Source: Leptospiraceae bacterium (lineage in GTDB: Bacteria > Spirochaetota > Leptospiria > Leptospirales > Leptonemataceae). From it: DNA of 41,991 nucleotides. Under the pieces are notes generated by a model that saw only the letters and a program-made list of their open reading frames with translations, had not been told where the DNA came from and ran no database searches. The position numbers were made by a program, and so were the translations under genes. Where the stretch lies: the NCBI GenBank assembly GCA_002717505.1, contig PBEB01000002.1, forward strand, positions 72,594 to 114,584. Reading direction: 5' to 3'. This document shows positions 25,422 through 33,444 of the stretch, one piece after another. The number at the start of each line of letters is the position of its first letter. Position 1 is the first letter of the stretch.

Positions 25422-26405
25422 ATGAAAATTCTGATTGTTGATGACAATCCAGATGATCAACTCCTGGCGAAGACATTCCTCTCACAGGATGGTTATCCAG
25501 GAATTGAAGCCGTGGATTCGGCTGAGGCGGCCTTTTCTCTCCTGGAGCTGGAAGGGGAAACTCCGCCTACATTCGATCTGATTCTACTGGATATTTCCCT
25601 GCCTGGCACGGATGGCATTGAAGCCACCCGAACGATCAAATCCAGCAATAAATACGCAGAGATTCCGGTCATCATGATGACCGCCCATTCGCCTCAGGAT
25701 TACCTGGCTCGCGCTTTTCGCGCCGGTGCCATGGACTTTATTAGCAAACCTTTTAACAAGATCGAGTTCCTGGCTCGTGTAAATGCTGCAATTCGGCTGA
25801 AACGAGAGATGGATCGCAGGCGGGCCCATGAAAAGGAGCTGGTGGAAATGACCATCAAGCTGGCCCGGGCCAATGAAGAGCTCAAGAAGATATCGATGAT
25901 TGATCCGCTCACCGATATTCCCAATCGGCGGCATTTCGATGCTGTGCTGGAGATCGAATTCAATAGAGCAGTGCGAAATGATCAGGCTCTGAGCCTGCTG
26001 ATGATCGACGTTGATTTTTTTAAGCCATTTAACGACACATACGGTCACCAGGAAGGGGATCTCTGTTTAATTGCCATCGCTCGCATTCTGCGCGAAAGTC
26101 TGACCCGGCCCGGGGACCTGGCTGCGCGATACGGGGGAGAGGAGTTTGTCATTATTTTGCCGGGAACTGATCTTCCCGGGGGCGAAGTTGTGGCCCGCAA
26201 GATTCTAAACGGTGTGGAGAACCTGGGAATACCTCATCGTTCAAGCACCGTCAAAGATCATGTTACGGTTAGTATAGGGGTGGCCGGCTTATTGCCTTCT
26301 ATGGGCAAAGGCGATGAGCTTGTGCGAAGTGCGGACCGGGGGCTCTATAAAGCCAAAGCGAGCGGTAGAAATCGAATTGACTACGATCCGGAACGGTCAT
26401 CCTGA
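25422..26405 (+). CDS. Response regulator diguanylate cyclase (REC-GGDEF)
   Basis: A 327-residue cytoplasmic enzyme that makes c-di-GMP. The receiver (about 1-125) has VDDN (6-9), phospho-acceptor D57 in ILLDISLPGTDG, and KPF. A coiled-coil-like linker (about 127-163) leads to the cyclase domain: MIDPLTDIPNRRHFD, MIDVDFFKPFNDTYGH, ARYGGEEF with GGEEF at 238-242 intact, and GVAGLLP. An inhibitory I-site RxxD (R229, D232) is present at the canonical distance, so feedback inhibition by product is likely. It is coupled to the HPt gene. Its last 25 bases overlap the end of the convergent REC-PP2C gene. Confidence 0.95.
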   Translation: MKILIVDDNPDDQLLAKTFLSQDGYPGIEAVDSAEAAFSLLELEGETPPTFDLILLDISLPGTDGIEATRTIKSSNKYAEIPVIMMTAHSPQDYLARAFRAGAMDFISKPFNKIEFLARVNAAIRLKREMDRRRAHEKELVEMTIKLARANEELKKISMIDPLTDIPNRRHFDAVLEIEFNRAVRNDQALSLLMIDVDFFKPFNDTYGHQEGDLCLIAIARILRESLTRPGDLAARYGGEEFVIILPGTDLPGGEVVARKILNGVENLGIPHRSSTVKDHVTVSIGVAGLLPSMGKGDELVRSADRGLYKAKASGRNRIDYDPERSS

Positions 26406-27550
26406 TCTATTTCAGCAACAACTAGCGTGAGATCATCTTCGCGCGGACTGAGGCATCTTGCTTCTGTGTAAAGCCACTGGAGTACCGTTCCGCCCCAGAC
26501 CGCAGGAGCCGAAGCCTTATCTGGAACCCTGTTCAATAGTTTATGGAAGGAATCCAGGCTGCCATTGAAATCCGGCGGAATGGATTCGTCTTCGTAAAGA
26601 CCATCTGTGAACAGACAGATAACGAAAGGATCAGGCAGTTCCAGATGATTATATCTGTACTGGTAGTCCTTAACCATACCAATAGGAATCCCGCCTTTCA
26701 TCAGTACGTGACTCTTCCCGCTGGATTCTTTTAGAAAGCCCTGAGGGTGCCCGGCAGAACTATACCTTAGAGTCTTCTCCTTAAAATCGTAAACGCCATA
26801 CCAGATTGTGAAGAATAATCGATTTTGTTTTTCCATCGGAAAGGCCCGGTTTAACTCCTGAAGAACTTCTACAGGATTCAGATGATTTGCCTGTAATCGA
26901 CCGCCTACTAAGAGCTGATGCGCCGCCACCGAAAGAAGGGAAGAACCAATACCATGACCCGACACATCCAGGACAAAGATGCGAAGACAATCGTCAATCC
27001 AGTCGAAGTGGAACATATCGCCGCCCAGAGTATGGCTGGGCCGGTAAATAAAATCGATCCAGACTCGATCGCTTTTCATGGGGCCGGGTATTTGACTGCG
27101 TACATACTCCCTGGCCTGGTTCAAGTCGAAGTCCATGATTGCCTGTCTGCGGCGGAGGGCTTCGTTCAAATGGAATATACGCATTCCTGCTTTGATTCTG
27201 GATCTTAATTCCCTGTAATCGAAGGGCTTGGTTATGAAATCATCCACTCCGCGATCAAAGGCAGCGACCTTGCTGTCCATATCGCCGCTGGCCGTAAGCA
27301 AAATAAAATAGCTGGATTCCAGATCCTGGCGGTCCCTCAGTGCCTCGCAGACTTCCAACCCATCGATACCGGGCAGCCCATAATCACACAGAATTATGGC
27401 CGGTCTGCGACGGATAGAAAGTGCGATGCCCTCCTCGCCGGTGGAGGCATCCAGGGCAGTAAATCCTTCCTTTTCCAGAAATCTTGAGACAAGCTCTCGA
27501 ATCGACGGATCATCATCAATAATCAGTATTTCAGTGGCCTGGTTGGACAT
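26381..27550 (-). CDS. Response regulator PP2C-type serine phosphatase (RsbU-like)
   Basis: A 389-residue cytoplasmic protein. The receiver (about 6-125) has IDDDPSIREL, the acceptor Asp in ILCDYGLPGIDG and KPF. A helical linker follows, then the SpoIIE-like phosphatase domain: GGDMFHFD (metal-binding), DVSGHGIGSSL, SAGHPQGF, GGIPIGM, LFTDGLYE and EDDLTLVV, with all the metal-binding aspartates I can place. Such proteins dephosphorylate anti-anti-sigma factors in partner-switching pathways; none is encoded in this window. The start is ATG 27550 (a TTG at 27556 is possible), 20 bases inside the end of the DUF2079 gene, so the two are cotranscribed. The 3-prime end overlaps the REC-GGDEF gene by 25 bases. 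Confidence 0.93.
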   Translation of the reverse strand: MSNQATEILIIDDDPSIRELVSRFLEKEGFTALDASTGEEGIALSIRRRPAIILCDYGLPGIDGLEVCEALRDRQDLESSYFILLTASGDMDSKVAAFDRGVDDFITKPFDYRELRSRIKAGMRIFHLNEALRRRQAIMDFDLNQAREYVRSQIPGPMKSDRVWIDFIYRPSHTLGGDMFHFDWIDDCLRIFVLDVSGHGIGSSLLSVAAHQLLVGGRLQANHLNPVEVLQELNRAFPMEKQNRLFFTIWYGVYDFKEKTLRYSSAGHPQGFLKESSGKSHVLMKGGIPIGMVKDYQYRYNHLELPDPFVICLFTDGLYEDESIPPDFNGSLDSFHKLLNRVPDKASAPAVWGGTVLQWLYTEARCLSPREDDLTLVVAEIDQDDRSGS

Positions 27551-29231
27551 ATTCAAAGAGGTTCAAATGCTCGGTGCCCGCACGGAACCGGAGATTCTGC
27601 TTCTGGCAGCCATGCAGCAAGGCCGTGTCCTGTGATTCAAGTAGTAAGTAGAGTCCGCCACAGTCCTTTCCGGGCGGCGGCTGACACAGGTCCCGTTCTG
27701 CTTCAGGGTTCCCGGCTATTTCGTAGATGGGAAAGGGGCTGCTGTGGAGCGGTATGCGAACGGCGATGTGCTTTGACGCTCGTACACAACTATTTTCCGG
27801 AATTCGTGTCAGAACTACAATACTATCATAGGCTGATTCTTTAAGCAAGGGCTGTGGTGTGCTGCGATCCAGCATTCCAGCAAAGAGCATTAAAGGGATT
27901 ATCAGTGCCATAGCCCTGTGTCTTAAAAAGAAAAGCGAAGGCAACACTATGAGGGTAACTGTGTACACATAATGACTCTGAAAACTATTATGCCAGGGAT
28001 GCCTCGAAAGAATATGCATCAAACAAATCAGAATCAGAGGGATGCGGAGAGCCGGATGTTTCAGCGCGGTCCATCCTCCTGCCAGAATCACTATTAGGAG
28101 TCCGGTAGTCTGGGTTCCTTTCCATTCGAATGGCTGTAGCCAGTAGTGGGACCAGTCTGCACCGGTATCTCCAGCAAGCAGTTTCTGAAATGCAACAGCG
28201 AAGAGGAGGTATGTCAGAGCGAATGTGCCGGATAGCAATAATCTACGATGATTCCAGGAGGCAGCAAGATTCGGGGGATTATGCTCTGGCCCTCCATTCG
28301 GTTGCTGCTTGAGTATTACATGTATAGCTTCGGTCAATGAGCCAGGGCGATGCCGCCAAAGGTGAACCAATGTTATCGAAGCGCAAACCAGGAATACATA
28401 AAGAGCGATGTCTTCTTTAACCGAAAGAAGCAGCAGGAAGAAAACCCAGTAGTGTCCACGGTTCCAGAACAGGATACAGCCAGCGCTCAGAGGAAGAATA
28501 AAGACCTCAAAATGAAAGCTCAGGCTGAGGCGAAATACCAGGGGATTGCAAACAAGAAAGGTTGCCAGAACAGGCAACAGCCAGTGATACCTTTCATCCA
28601 GATAACGTCGGATTGTTTCAAACCAGAGAATTACTCCCCAGGCCGCTCCTAGAAACAGGGGGAGCATATAGGTGGTGAAGTTCGCTTGAGGCAGCCATGC
28701 TATGGCCTGAAAAAACGGTTTAAGCAATAGTAGAAATGGACTGAAATGATGTCCCAGAAAGCTTCCCGTGGGTCCGGTATTTACATACGGCGTTCTGAGC
28801 CAATCTCCGCCGGGCAATGCAGCGGCAATATTCAAAAAATCATGTTCTTGAAGATAGAATGAGTCGTAAGCACTCCGGCAATACAACGCCAGGTAAGCGA
28901 CAAAGAGGATCAGGATCGCATAACCGGAAACCAGACTTATGCTCCAGGCGAGAGGTGTGGGCCTGGATGGCTTACCAACTTCCGCGCTATATGATTTTCC
29001 GGAATTCTGTTGCCCCTGCTTGCGGATGGCGAAAGCCAGAAATGTTCCCGGGATCAGAACCAGCCACTCGGCAATCTTGATCAAGCTGACATTGATCCGG
29101 GGCGCGAGGCCCCATACGTATATGGTACGATCGGAAATCAGCGCTGATCCTATCACTAGAAGCGAAACAATCAGAGATAGTGCAGCAATGGCCGCCGGGC
29201 TATGCCATTTCCTTTTTAACCAGTGTACCAT
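27531..29231 (-). CDS. DUF2079-family polytopic membrane protein
   Basis: A 566-residue membrane protein with about twelve hydrophobic helices. Family features are HHFSPFLLLLKPFF (about 163-176), SLSFHFEVFILPLSAG and SVKEDIALYVFLV, whose acidic and His residues lie between helices as in GT-C-like transferases. DUF2079 proteins are widespread and uncharacterised but look like lipid-phosphate-dependent glycosyltransferases. A soluble Cys-containing C-terminal tail (about 480-566) is unusual. It may belong to an envelope glycan pathway; no partner genes are near. The ATG at 29231 has no ribosome site. It is followed by, and overlaps, the REC-PP2C gene. Confidence 0.85.
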   Translation of the reverse strand: MVHWLKRKWHSPAAIAALSLIVSLLVIGSALISDRTIYVWGLAPRINVSLIKIAEWLVLIPGTFLAFAIRKQGQQNSGKSYSAEVGKPSRPTPLAWSISLVSGYAILILFVAYLALYCRSAYDSFYLQEHDFLNIAAALPGGDWLRTPYVNTGPTGSFLGHHFSPFLLLLKPFFQAIAWLPQANFTTYMLPLFLGAAWGVILWFETIRRYLDERYHWLLPVLATFLVCNPLVFRLSLSFHFEVFILPLSAGCILFWNRGHYWVFFLLLLSVKEDIALYVFLVCASITLVHLWRHRPGSLTEAIHVILKQQPNGGPEHNPPNLAASWNHRRLLLSGTFALTYLLFAVAFQKLLAGDTGADWSHYWLQPFEWKGTQTTGLLIVILAGGWTALKHPALRIPLILICLMHILSRHPWHNSFQSHYVYTVTLIVLPSLFFLRHRAMALIIPLMLFAGMLDRSTPQPLLKESAYDSIVVLTRIPENSCVRASKHIAVRIPLHSSPFPIYEIAGNPEAERDLCQPPPGKDCGGLYLLLESQDTALLHGCQKQNLRFRAGTEHLNLFEYVQPGH

Positions 29232-29262
29232 TCGTGTCTAAGAGATTGGATCCTGATTTATG

Positions 29263-30873
29263 CTATTCTTCAGCATCCCTGTCATTGAACCAGCTATCTA
29301 TTTCTCTGCTCTTGCGAATGCTAAATCTACCCTTTCGCAGAGCAATCAGCGTTTTTTCTGGTTCGAGAAGAAAAGACTGAAATCTAAAGGGTGCCAGTAC
29401 AGATAATCGAAGTTGATTGGTCCTGTATTTTTCTGGCGGGAAGGAATCCCTCAGGGATGCTCTCCGATGCATCCAGCTGCTGGATCCCACCAGGGCGCTG
29501 ACATTCCTGGAATACAGCCCAAGCAAAGGGCAGATTTGAATTTCTTCGCAATAGAGCGCAACTTCACTTGATCGGGCAAGCGGTAGAGCAGAAAACGAGA
29601 GAGCACCCTGGAGCAGTTCCTTTTGAAGATGGTCTGGCTCATTTAGCCGAAGTACCGGGTCAGGACCCAGGTATATCACCAGGGCCACAGACTTCTGTTG
29701 CAGCCGGGCTTTCCAGGAGCGAATTTCTGCGGCCCGGTTTGAGTTTGTGAATACACTCAAAGGCATGATCAGGACCTTTCTATAGTCCTGAAGTCCATCT
29801 GTGTAGAGGAAGGGAATGTACCTCAGATGAAGCTCCGGAATTTCCACTTCTCTATAGTCACATAGCTCCGGTTCATGCACGGTTGTACAGGCTCCGTTTA
29901 ATTCAACAAATCCTGCGCGAAGACCGGTTCTCTGACCAAGCGTACGGATGTTTCGCAGCGCAAGGGTCTGCCTCCTGGATTCTATCGCATCTTCGCTCGC
30001 TGGATCGGAATCTTCGGAAGTGGTATTTTCCTGAGAATCCTCGATTCGCAGACTGTTGTGCGCATCCAGCATAAAATTGGCCAGAGGATGCGGAGATTTA
30101 TCCAATGAACCGATGAGTCTGGTATTGCGCGCTGCGGCAAAATACTGATTTCTTCCTGTGATGGAAGGCACAGTGACACTGCGAAAGGACCGAGTGGTAA
30201 AAGCCTGAATCATGCGAAAAGAATCGGGATGTGTGCCCCATCGTTCAGACGCCTGAGTTAAGGCATCCCGATACAGTTCATCGGTTTCAGTGTCTATGTT
30301 GTTGCGAAAGGCTTTCCATTTTAGCGCGCGAAACTCTCTGGGTTCATCGAAATTGTCGGTTGCCGGGCCCCGCATCAAGTAGAGGGCATAGAAAGTTTCA
30401 TAGTTTAGAGTTGATCTGGGACGAACAACTATACCGCATCGACCGTCACTTCGGATGAATCGGACAATTATGCTAACGGAATTGCCTCGACTTAGATCGA
30501 GCATGCGAACATACTTACGGCCCCTGTCTATCTCATCTTGAAGGGTGCTGGAATCCAGGGAGCAATCCACTTCCATGCTCAGATCGGCATAGGGATCCAC
30601 CCCATCCAGAAGCGTCAGGTCTGTGATTCTTGACGGAAGGGGGTTACTGTAGCATCCGGCACCCCTGAGTGTTGCATTAGTTAATTCTTCTTTAAACTCC
30701 AGGTCTGTGGGAAAATACTTTTCCCATCCCTGGCAGGGAGATGATGTCCTGCAGTTAGGTACAATGCCGAGGAAAAGAGCAAGGACTGTGGCAAACAACA
30801 AAAGTGCGGTTCGACCATAATTTTGGGAAAATTTCCCGGACGGTATTGAAAAAAAATTGAACTGCAGACCCAT
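29263..30873 (-). CDS. Large predicted lipoprotein, function unknown
   Basis: A 536-residue secreted protein that I do not recognise. The N-terminus has a basic region and a hydrophobic stretch (TALLLFATVLALFLG) ending in VPNC with acceptor C41, so it is probably a lipoprotein. The mature part has at least eight further cysteines, mostly near the N-terminal third, and alternates beta-like and polar segments with an acidic insert (about 317-333). No catalytic motif is visible. The start at 30873 is chosen for AGAGGA just ahead; an ATG at 30915 would put 14 more residues in front of the signal. It is divergent from lipL21, whose start lies 79 bases away. Confidence 0.75.
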   Translation of the reverse strand: MGLQFNFFSIPSGKFSQNYGRTALLLFATVLALFLGIVPNCRTSSPCQGWEKYFPTDLEFKEELTNATLRGAGCYSNPLPSRITDLTLLDGVDPYADLSMEVDCSLDSSTLQDEIDRGRKYVRMLDLSRGNSVSIIVRFIRSDGRCGIVVRPRSTLNYETFYALYLMRGPATDNFDEPREFRALKWKAFRNNIDTETDELYRDALTQASERWGTHPDSFRMIQAFTTRSFRSVTVPSITGRNQYFAAARNTRLIGSLDKSPHPLANFMLDAHNSLRIEDSQENTTSEDSDPASEDAIESRRQTLALRNIRTLGQRTGLRAGFVELNGACTTVHEPELCDYREVEIPELHLRYIPFLYTDGLQDYRKVLIMPLSVFTNSNRAAEIRSWKARLQQKSVALVIYLGPDPVLRLNEPDHLQKELLQGALSFSALPLARSSEVALYCEEIQICPLLGLYSRNVSALVGSSSWMHRRASLRDSFPPEKYRTNQLRLSVLAPFRFQSFLLEPEKTLIALRKGRFSIRKSREIDSWFNDRDAEE

Positions 30874-30952
30874 GTCCTCTTCTAACTGAATGTAGCCAGA
30901 TAGCGACTCTGCCATCCGGCAGAACACTTTTTGGGGTAAGGAGTTTCCGAAA

Positions 30953-31537
30953 ATGAAAAAAGTTTTGATACCCGCAATTTTAGCAGTATTTGCAATCACA
31001 TACTGTGGAGCAGGTGATTCCCGAAGAGACGCCACCACCGTTGGTAGCGATGGATGGGTTTTCGAAGGATGGGCCTGTGCGCCGGATGCTGCCAAAGCAC
31101 TGGAAGGCCTGAGCCCGGCTCAGTACTGTACCGATGATGATAACAAAGATTATCTCTACCTGAAGTTCTCTGCTCGAGCTTCTCAGCAAGCTATCCAGAA
31201 TGGAAGCATCGCAATGAAGCAAACTACCTGCCGTCGCGCTGCTCGTGACCTGGTAGCTGGTGATGGACTATCCAAGATCATCGGTGATTATCTGGAGCAG
31301 GCATCTGGAGTGGCTGATGGTCAGTCTACTGGTTATGCCATCATTACTCAATCTCGAGGTAAAATCAAAGGGATTGGCCTCTATGATTGCTGCTCCCTGG
31401 ATTCCAGAACCGGTCATTGTGTAGAAGCCGGTGGAAATGAAACCTGGGAAGATTGCCAATGTGTTGGTTACCTGAAATTTCCTGGCGGGCAACGAGCGTT
31501 CGAAGCTGCAGCCGAGGAAGCACAGATTAACCAGTAA
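30953..31537 (+). CDS. lipL21: LipL21-like outer-membrane lipoprotein
   Basis: A 194-residue lipoprotein matching Leptospira LipL21 by eye: after the lipobox AITYC (C18) come DATTVGSDGWVFEGW, KDYLYLKFSARAS, MKQTTCRRAARDL, LEQASGVADGQSTGYAIITQS, GIGLYDC, NWEECQC-like TWEDCQCVGYLKFPGG and a short charged tail. LipL21 is an abundant outer-membrane lipoprotein of Leptospira that also associates with peptidoglycan. This copy has extra cysteines (near 146-155) and a longer loop after SRTGHC. AAGGAG lies nine bases before the ATG. A possible promoter is TTGAAC at 30857 with TCTAAC 18 bases on, lying over the start of the divergent lipoprotein gene. A strong terminator follows. Confidence 0.92.
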   Translation: MKKVLIPAILAVFAITYCGAGDSRRDATTVGSDGWVFEGWACAPDAAKALEGLSPAQYCTDDDNKDYLYLKFSARASQQAIQNGSIAMKQTTCRRAARDLVAGDGLSKIIGDYLEQASGVADGQSTGYAIITQSRGKIKGIGLYDCCSLDSRTGHCVEAGGNETWEDCQCVGYLKFPGGQRAFEAAAEEAQINQ

Positions 31538-31602
31538 TCTCTGAATCATTAGAAGGGCGCCACTGGCGCCAGAGAAAGGGCGGCCTCGGCTGCCCTTTTT
31601 TA
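31538..31602 (+). terminator. Strong double-hairpin terminator of lipL21
   Basis: First, TCTCTG (31538-31543) and CAGAGA (31570-31575) bracket GGCGCC at 31556-31561 and 31565-31570. Second, AAAGGGCGGC (31575-31584) pairs, with one G-T wobble, with the run ending in GCCCTTT at 31598, over a four-base loop and is followed by TTTTT-type tail to 31602. This is a textbook rho-independent signal and fits a highly expressed lipoprotein gene. Confidence 0.9.
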
Positions 31603-31635
31603 TTGCACGTGGATAGGCCTGGCCTAGCCTGGGGC

Positions 31636-32073
31636 ATGCTCGGAACTTTACGCGATATCACAAAACCGTACGCTCCTTATGCCCCTACATTGCTAAGGTG
31701 GATTACTGGACTTTTCCTTCTGGCCCATGGGATACCCAAATTATTCCATATTCCAGAATTTGCTGCTATGGTAGAAGCTAACATCGTCCGGTCGCCGCTT
31801 CACTATCTTGTGGTACTGGGTACGATTACGGTTGAAAATGTCTTCGCTATTTGCCTGATTCTAGGATTCAAAGTTAGAGACATTGCACTCATGATTGCGC
31901 TCTGGTTTTTCGGAGTTGCCTTTGTAGCTCATGGCGCCTCCCTGGGGCTTCTGTTTAATCTGGAGTCCGGGGATGATCAGGTGAAATTTGAGTATCCATT
32001 CCTGATTGCCGTCAATTGCCTGGTGCTGAGTATTCGCGGAGCAGGTAGACTGGCTTTCGATAAAGAGGACTAG
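31636..32073 (+). CDS. DoxX-family integral membrane protein
   Basis: A 145-residue protein with four hydrophobic helices. LLRWITGLFLLAHGIPKLF (early) is the DoxX hallmark, and the spacing of the helices and the AHGxxKLF element fit the family. DoxX proteins are quinone-linked or sulfur-oxidation-associated in some archaea and otherwise poorly defined in bacteria, often induced in redox stress. The ATG at 31636 has a close GGGG; the TTG at 31603 inside the lipL21 terminator can be excluded. It is a single gene between two terminators or hairpins. Confidence 0.85.
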   Translation: MLGTLRDITKPYAPYAPTLLRWITGLFLLAHGIPKLFHIPEFAAMVEANIVRSPLHYLVVLGTITVENVFAICLILGFKVRDIALMIALWFFGVAFVAHGASLGLLFNLESGDDQVKFEYPFLIAVNCLVLSIRGAGRLAFDKED

Positions 32074-32093
32074 AGGTTCAAGAACTGGCCTGG

Positions 32094-32131
32094 AGCAATC
32101 CGGGCTGGTCTCAATCGCATGCAAGATTGCT
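32094..32131. terminator. Inverted repeat between convergent DoxX and lysozyme-like genes
   Basis: AGCAATC (32094-32100) and GATTGCT (32125-32131) are perfect inverse copies with a long 24-base loop, midway in the 80-base gap between two convergent genes. GGCC flanks both arms. It could end transcription from both sides, though no T-run follows. Confidence 0.35.
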
Positions 32132-32152
32132 AAAGGCCGGCCATGGCAGAAT

Positions 32153-32773
32153 TCAGAATAAACTGCCTTCCTGATTGATCCATTTCCGGTAATACTGCAT
32201 CCTAATGAGTCCCTTTTCTACATAATCCTTTCGGGAGGTGGTACCGTCCACGCGCCCTGTATTGTGCATGCGAAAGCAAGCTTCCCAGTTTCTCGCTTTA
32301 ACTTGCTTCCCGTAATGATCACGAATATAAGCTACGGACCAGAGCAAATGGAATTCTCCCTTCAAATCGTCGATGGAGCATCCCAGTTCAAGGCAATGGT
32401 AACCCATGATCTGAGTCAGTCCATAGCTGGTGGACAGTTCCCGTAGCTTCTGATCTTCCAGCGTACGAATTCGATTCCGGGGAATGTAGCCGAATGGCTC
32501 GCCGGAGTATTTGAGATCCATCAATCTATCATAAACGGCAGGCTCGAATCGCTTGCTGTCTCGATTCCCCGCTGGATGAGATTCCAGAGAGATCAGGGCT
32601 GCCAGGTATTCCGGAGGGATTTCCGTGCCATCTACAGCATCCTGTATTTCTTCATCCAGGGAATGGTACAGATGAAGCATCAACGCATCATCATCGTTTT
32701 CCGGGCAGGCACCCAGGAAAAAAAGGAGTAAAAAAGGAAGGACCGGCCATCGTCTGTGGGTTTTCCGGATCAT
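32153..32773 (-). CDS. Lysozyme-fold lipoprotein (lytic transglycosylase-like)
   Basis: A 206-residue lipoprotein: basic start, hydrophobic PVLPFLLLFFLGAC with acceptor C23, then a mostly helical domain. IPPEYLAALISLESHPAGN (about 52-70) resembles the active helix of the soluble-lytic-transglycosylase group, with E64 as the catalytic acid, and STSYGLTQIMGYHCLE (about 115-130) its second motif. The C-terminal WEACFRMHNTGRVDG matches the AYN.G region loosely. It probably cleaves peptidoglycan glycan strands or is a degenerate relative. A second lysozyme-fold gene follows 11 bases upstream in transcription order, so the two are one operon. Weak ribosome site before ATG 32773. Confidence 0.75.
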   Translation of the reverse strand: MIRKTHRRWPVLPFLLLFFLGACPENDDDALMLHLYHSLDEEIQDAVDGTEIPPEYLAALISLESHPAGNRDSKRFEPAVYDRLMDLKYSGEPFGYIPRNRIRTLEDQKLRELSTSYGLTQIMGYHCLELGCSIDDLKGEFHLLWSVAYIRDHYGKQVKARNWEACFRMHNTGRVDGTTSRKDYVEKGLIRMQYYRKWINQEGSLF

Positions 32774-32783
32774 GCTCTGTCAA

Positions 32784-33383
32784 TCAACGCTTCTCATCCA
32801 GGATGTCCCGAATTTTTTTCACGTAGTTTATTGTCTCTTTATAAGGAGGAATGCCGCCATATTTTTCCACGGCTCCAGGTCCGGCATTATAGGCCGCCAG
32901 AGCTTCGTCCAGATTTCCGAACCTCTGATTCATGGCCTTTAGATAGCGAATGCCACCGTCCAGATTCTGCACCGGATCTGTGGGATCCACACCCAGTTGT
33001 TTGGCCGTGCCGGGCATCAGCTGCATCAGCCCCTGGGCACCAGCAGGAGACAGAGCATCCGGATTTCCCGCTGACTCTGCCTGCATTACAGCCCGAACCA
33101 GATCCGGTGAAACACCGTAATCCTCGGCTTTCTCTTCCACCAGAGCGTTCAGGATTCTCTGAAAATGAGTGCTTTCTGGTCCCACTCCGGGATGGGACTT
33201 CTGGGCCATTCGCATGCTTTCCAGACCTTGACCCATAACCGAATCCTGAGATTCAGTGGCCTCCGGCCTGGTGTCCGGTTTAACCTGAGGAATCTGATTC
33301 AACTGGTCAAACCTCTGCATTATGTCTCTTACGCGGTTCTCAATTCGATCCATACCTGGGGCCATATCTGAATAATCGGTCAT
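32784..33383 (-). CDS. Lytic transglycosylase (Slt family) without an obvious signal peptide
   Basis: A 199-residue protein. The Slt domain (about 85-199) is textbook: VSPDLVRAVMQAESAGNPDA with catalytic E103, SPAGAQGLMQLMPGTAKQLG (111 onward), AYNAGPGAVEKYGGIPPY and ETINYVKKI. The first 80 residues are a helical linker beginning MTDYSDMAPGMDRIENRVRD, with no hydrophobic signal. That is odd for an enzyme whose substrate is in the periplasm and suggests export by another route, for example the flagellar secretion system, or a missed start. AGGAAA right before ATG 33383 supports the start; the only alternatives (up to 33446) also lack a signal. Cotranscribed with the preceding-entry lipoprotein. 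Confidence 0.85.
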   Translation of the reverse strand: MTDYSDMAPGMDRIENRVRDIMQRFDQLNQIPQVKPDTRPEATESQDSVMGQGLESMRMAQKSHPGVGPESTHFQRILNALVEEKAEDYGVSPDLVRAVMQAESAGNPDALSPAGAQGLMQLMPGTAKQLGVDPTDPVQNLDGGIRYLKAMNQRFGNLDEALAAYNAGPGAVEKYGGIPPYKETINYVKKIRDILDEKR

Positions 33384-33444
33384 TTTCCTATCCCGCCTCA
33401 CAAAAAAATTGAAGTATGGGGATTGATCGGGCATTTGGGCCATC

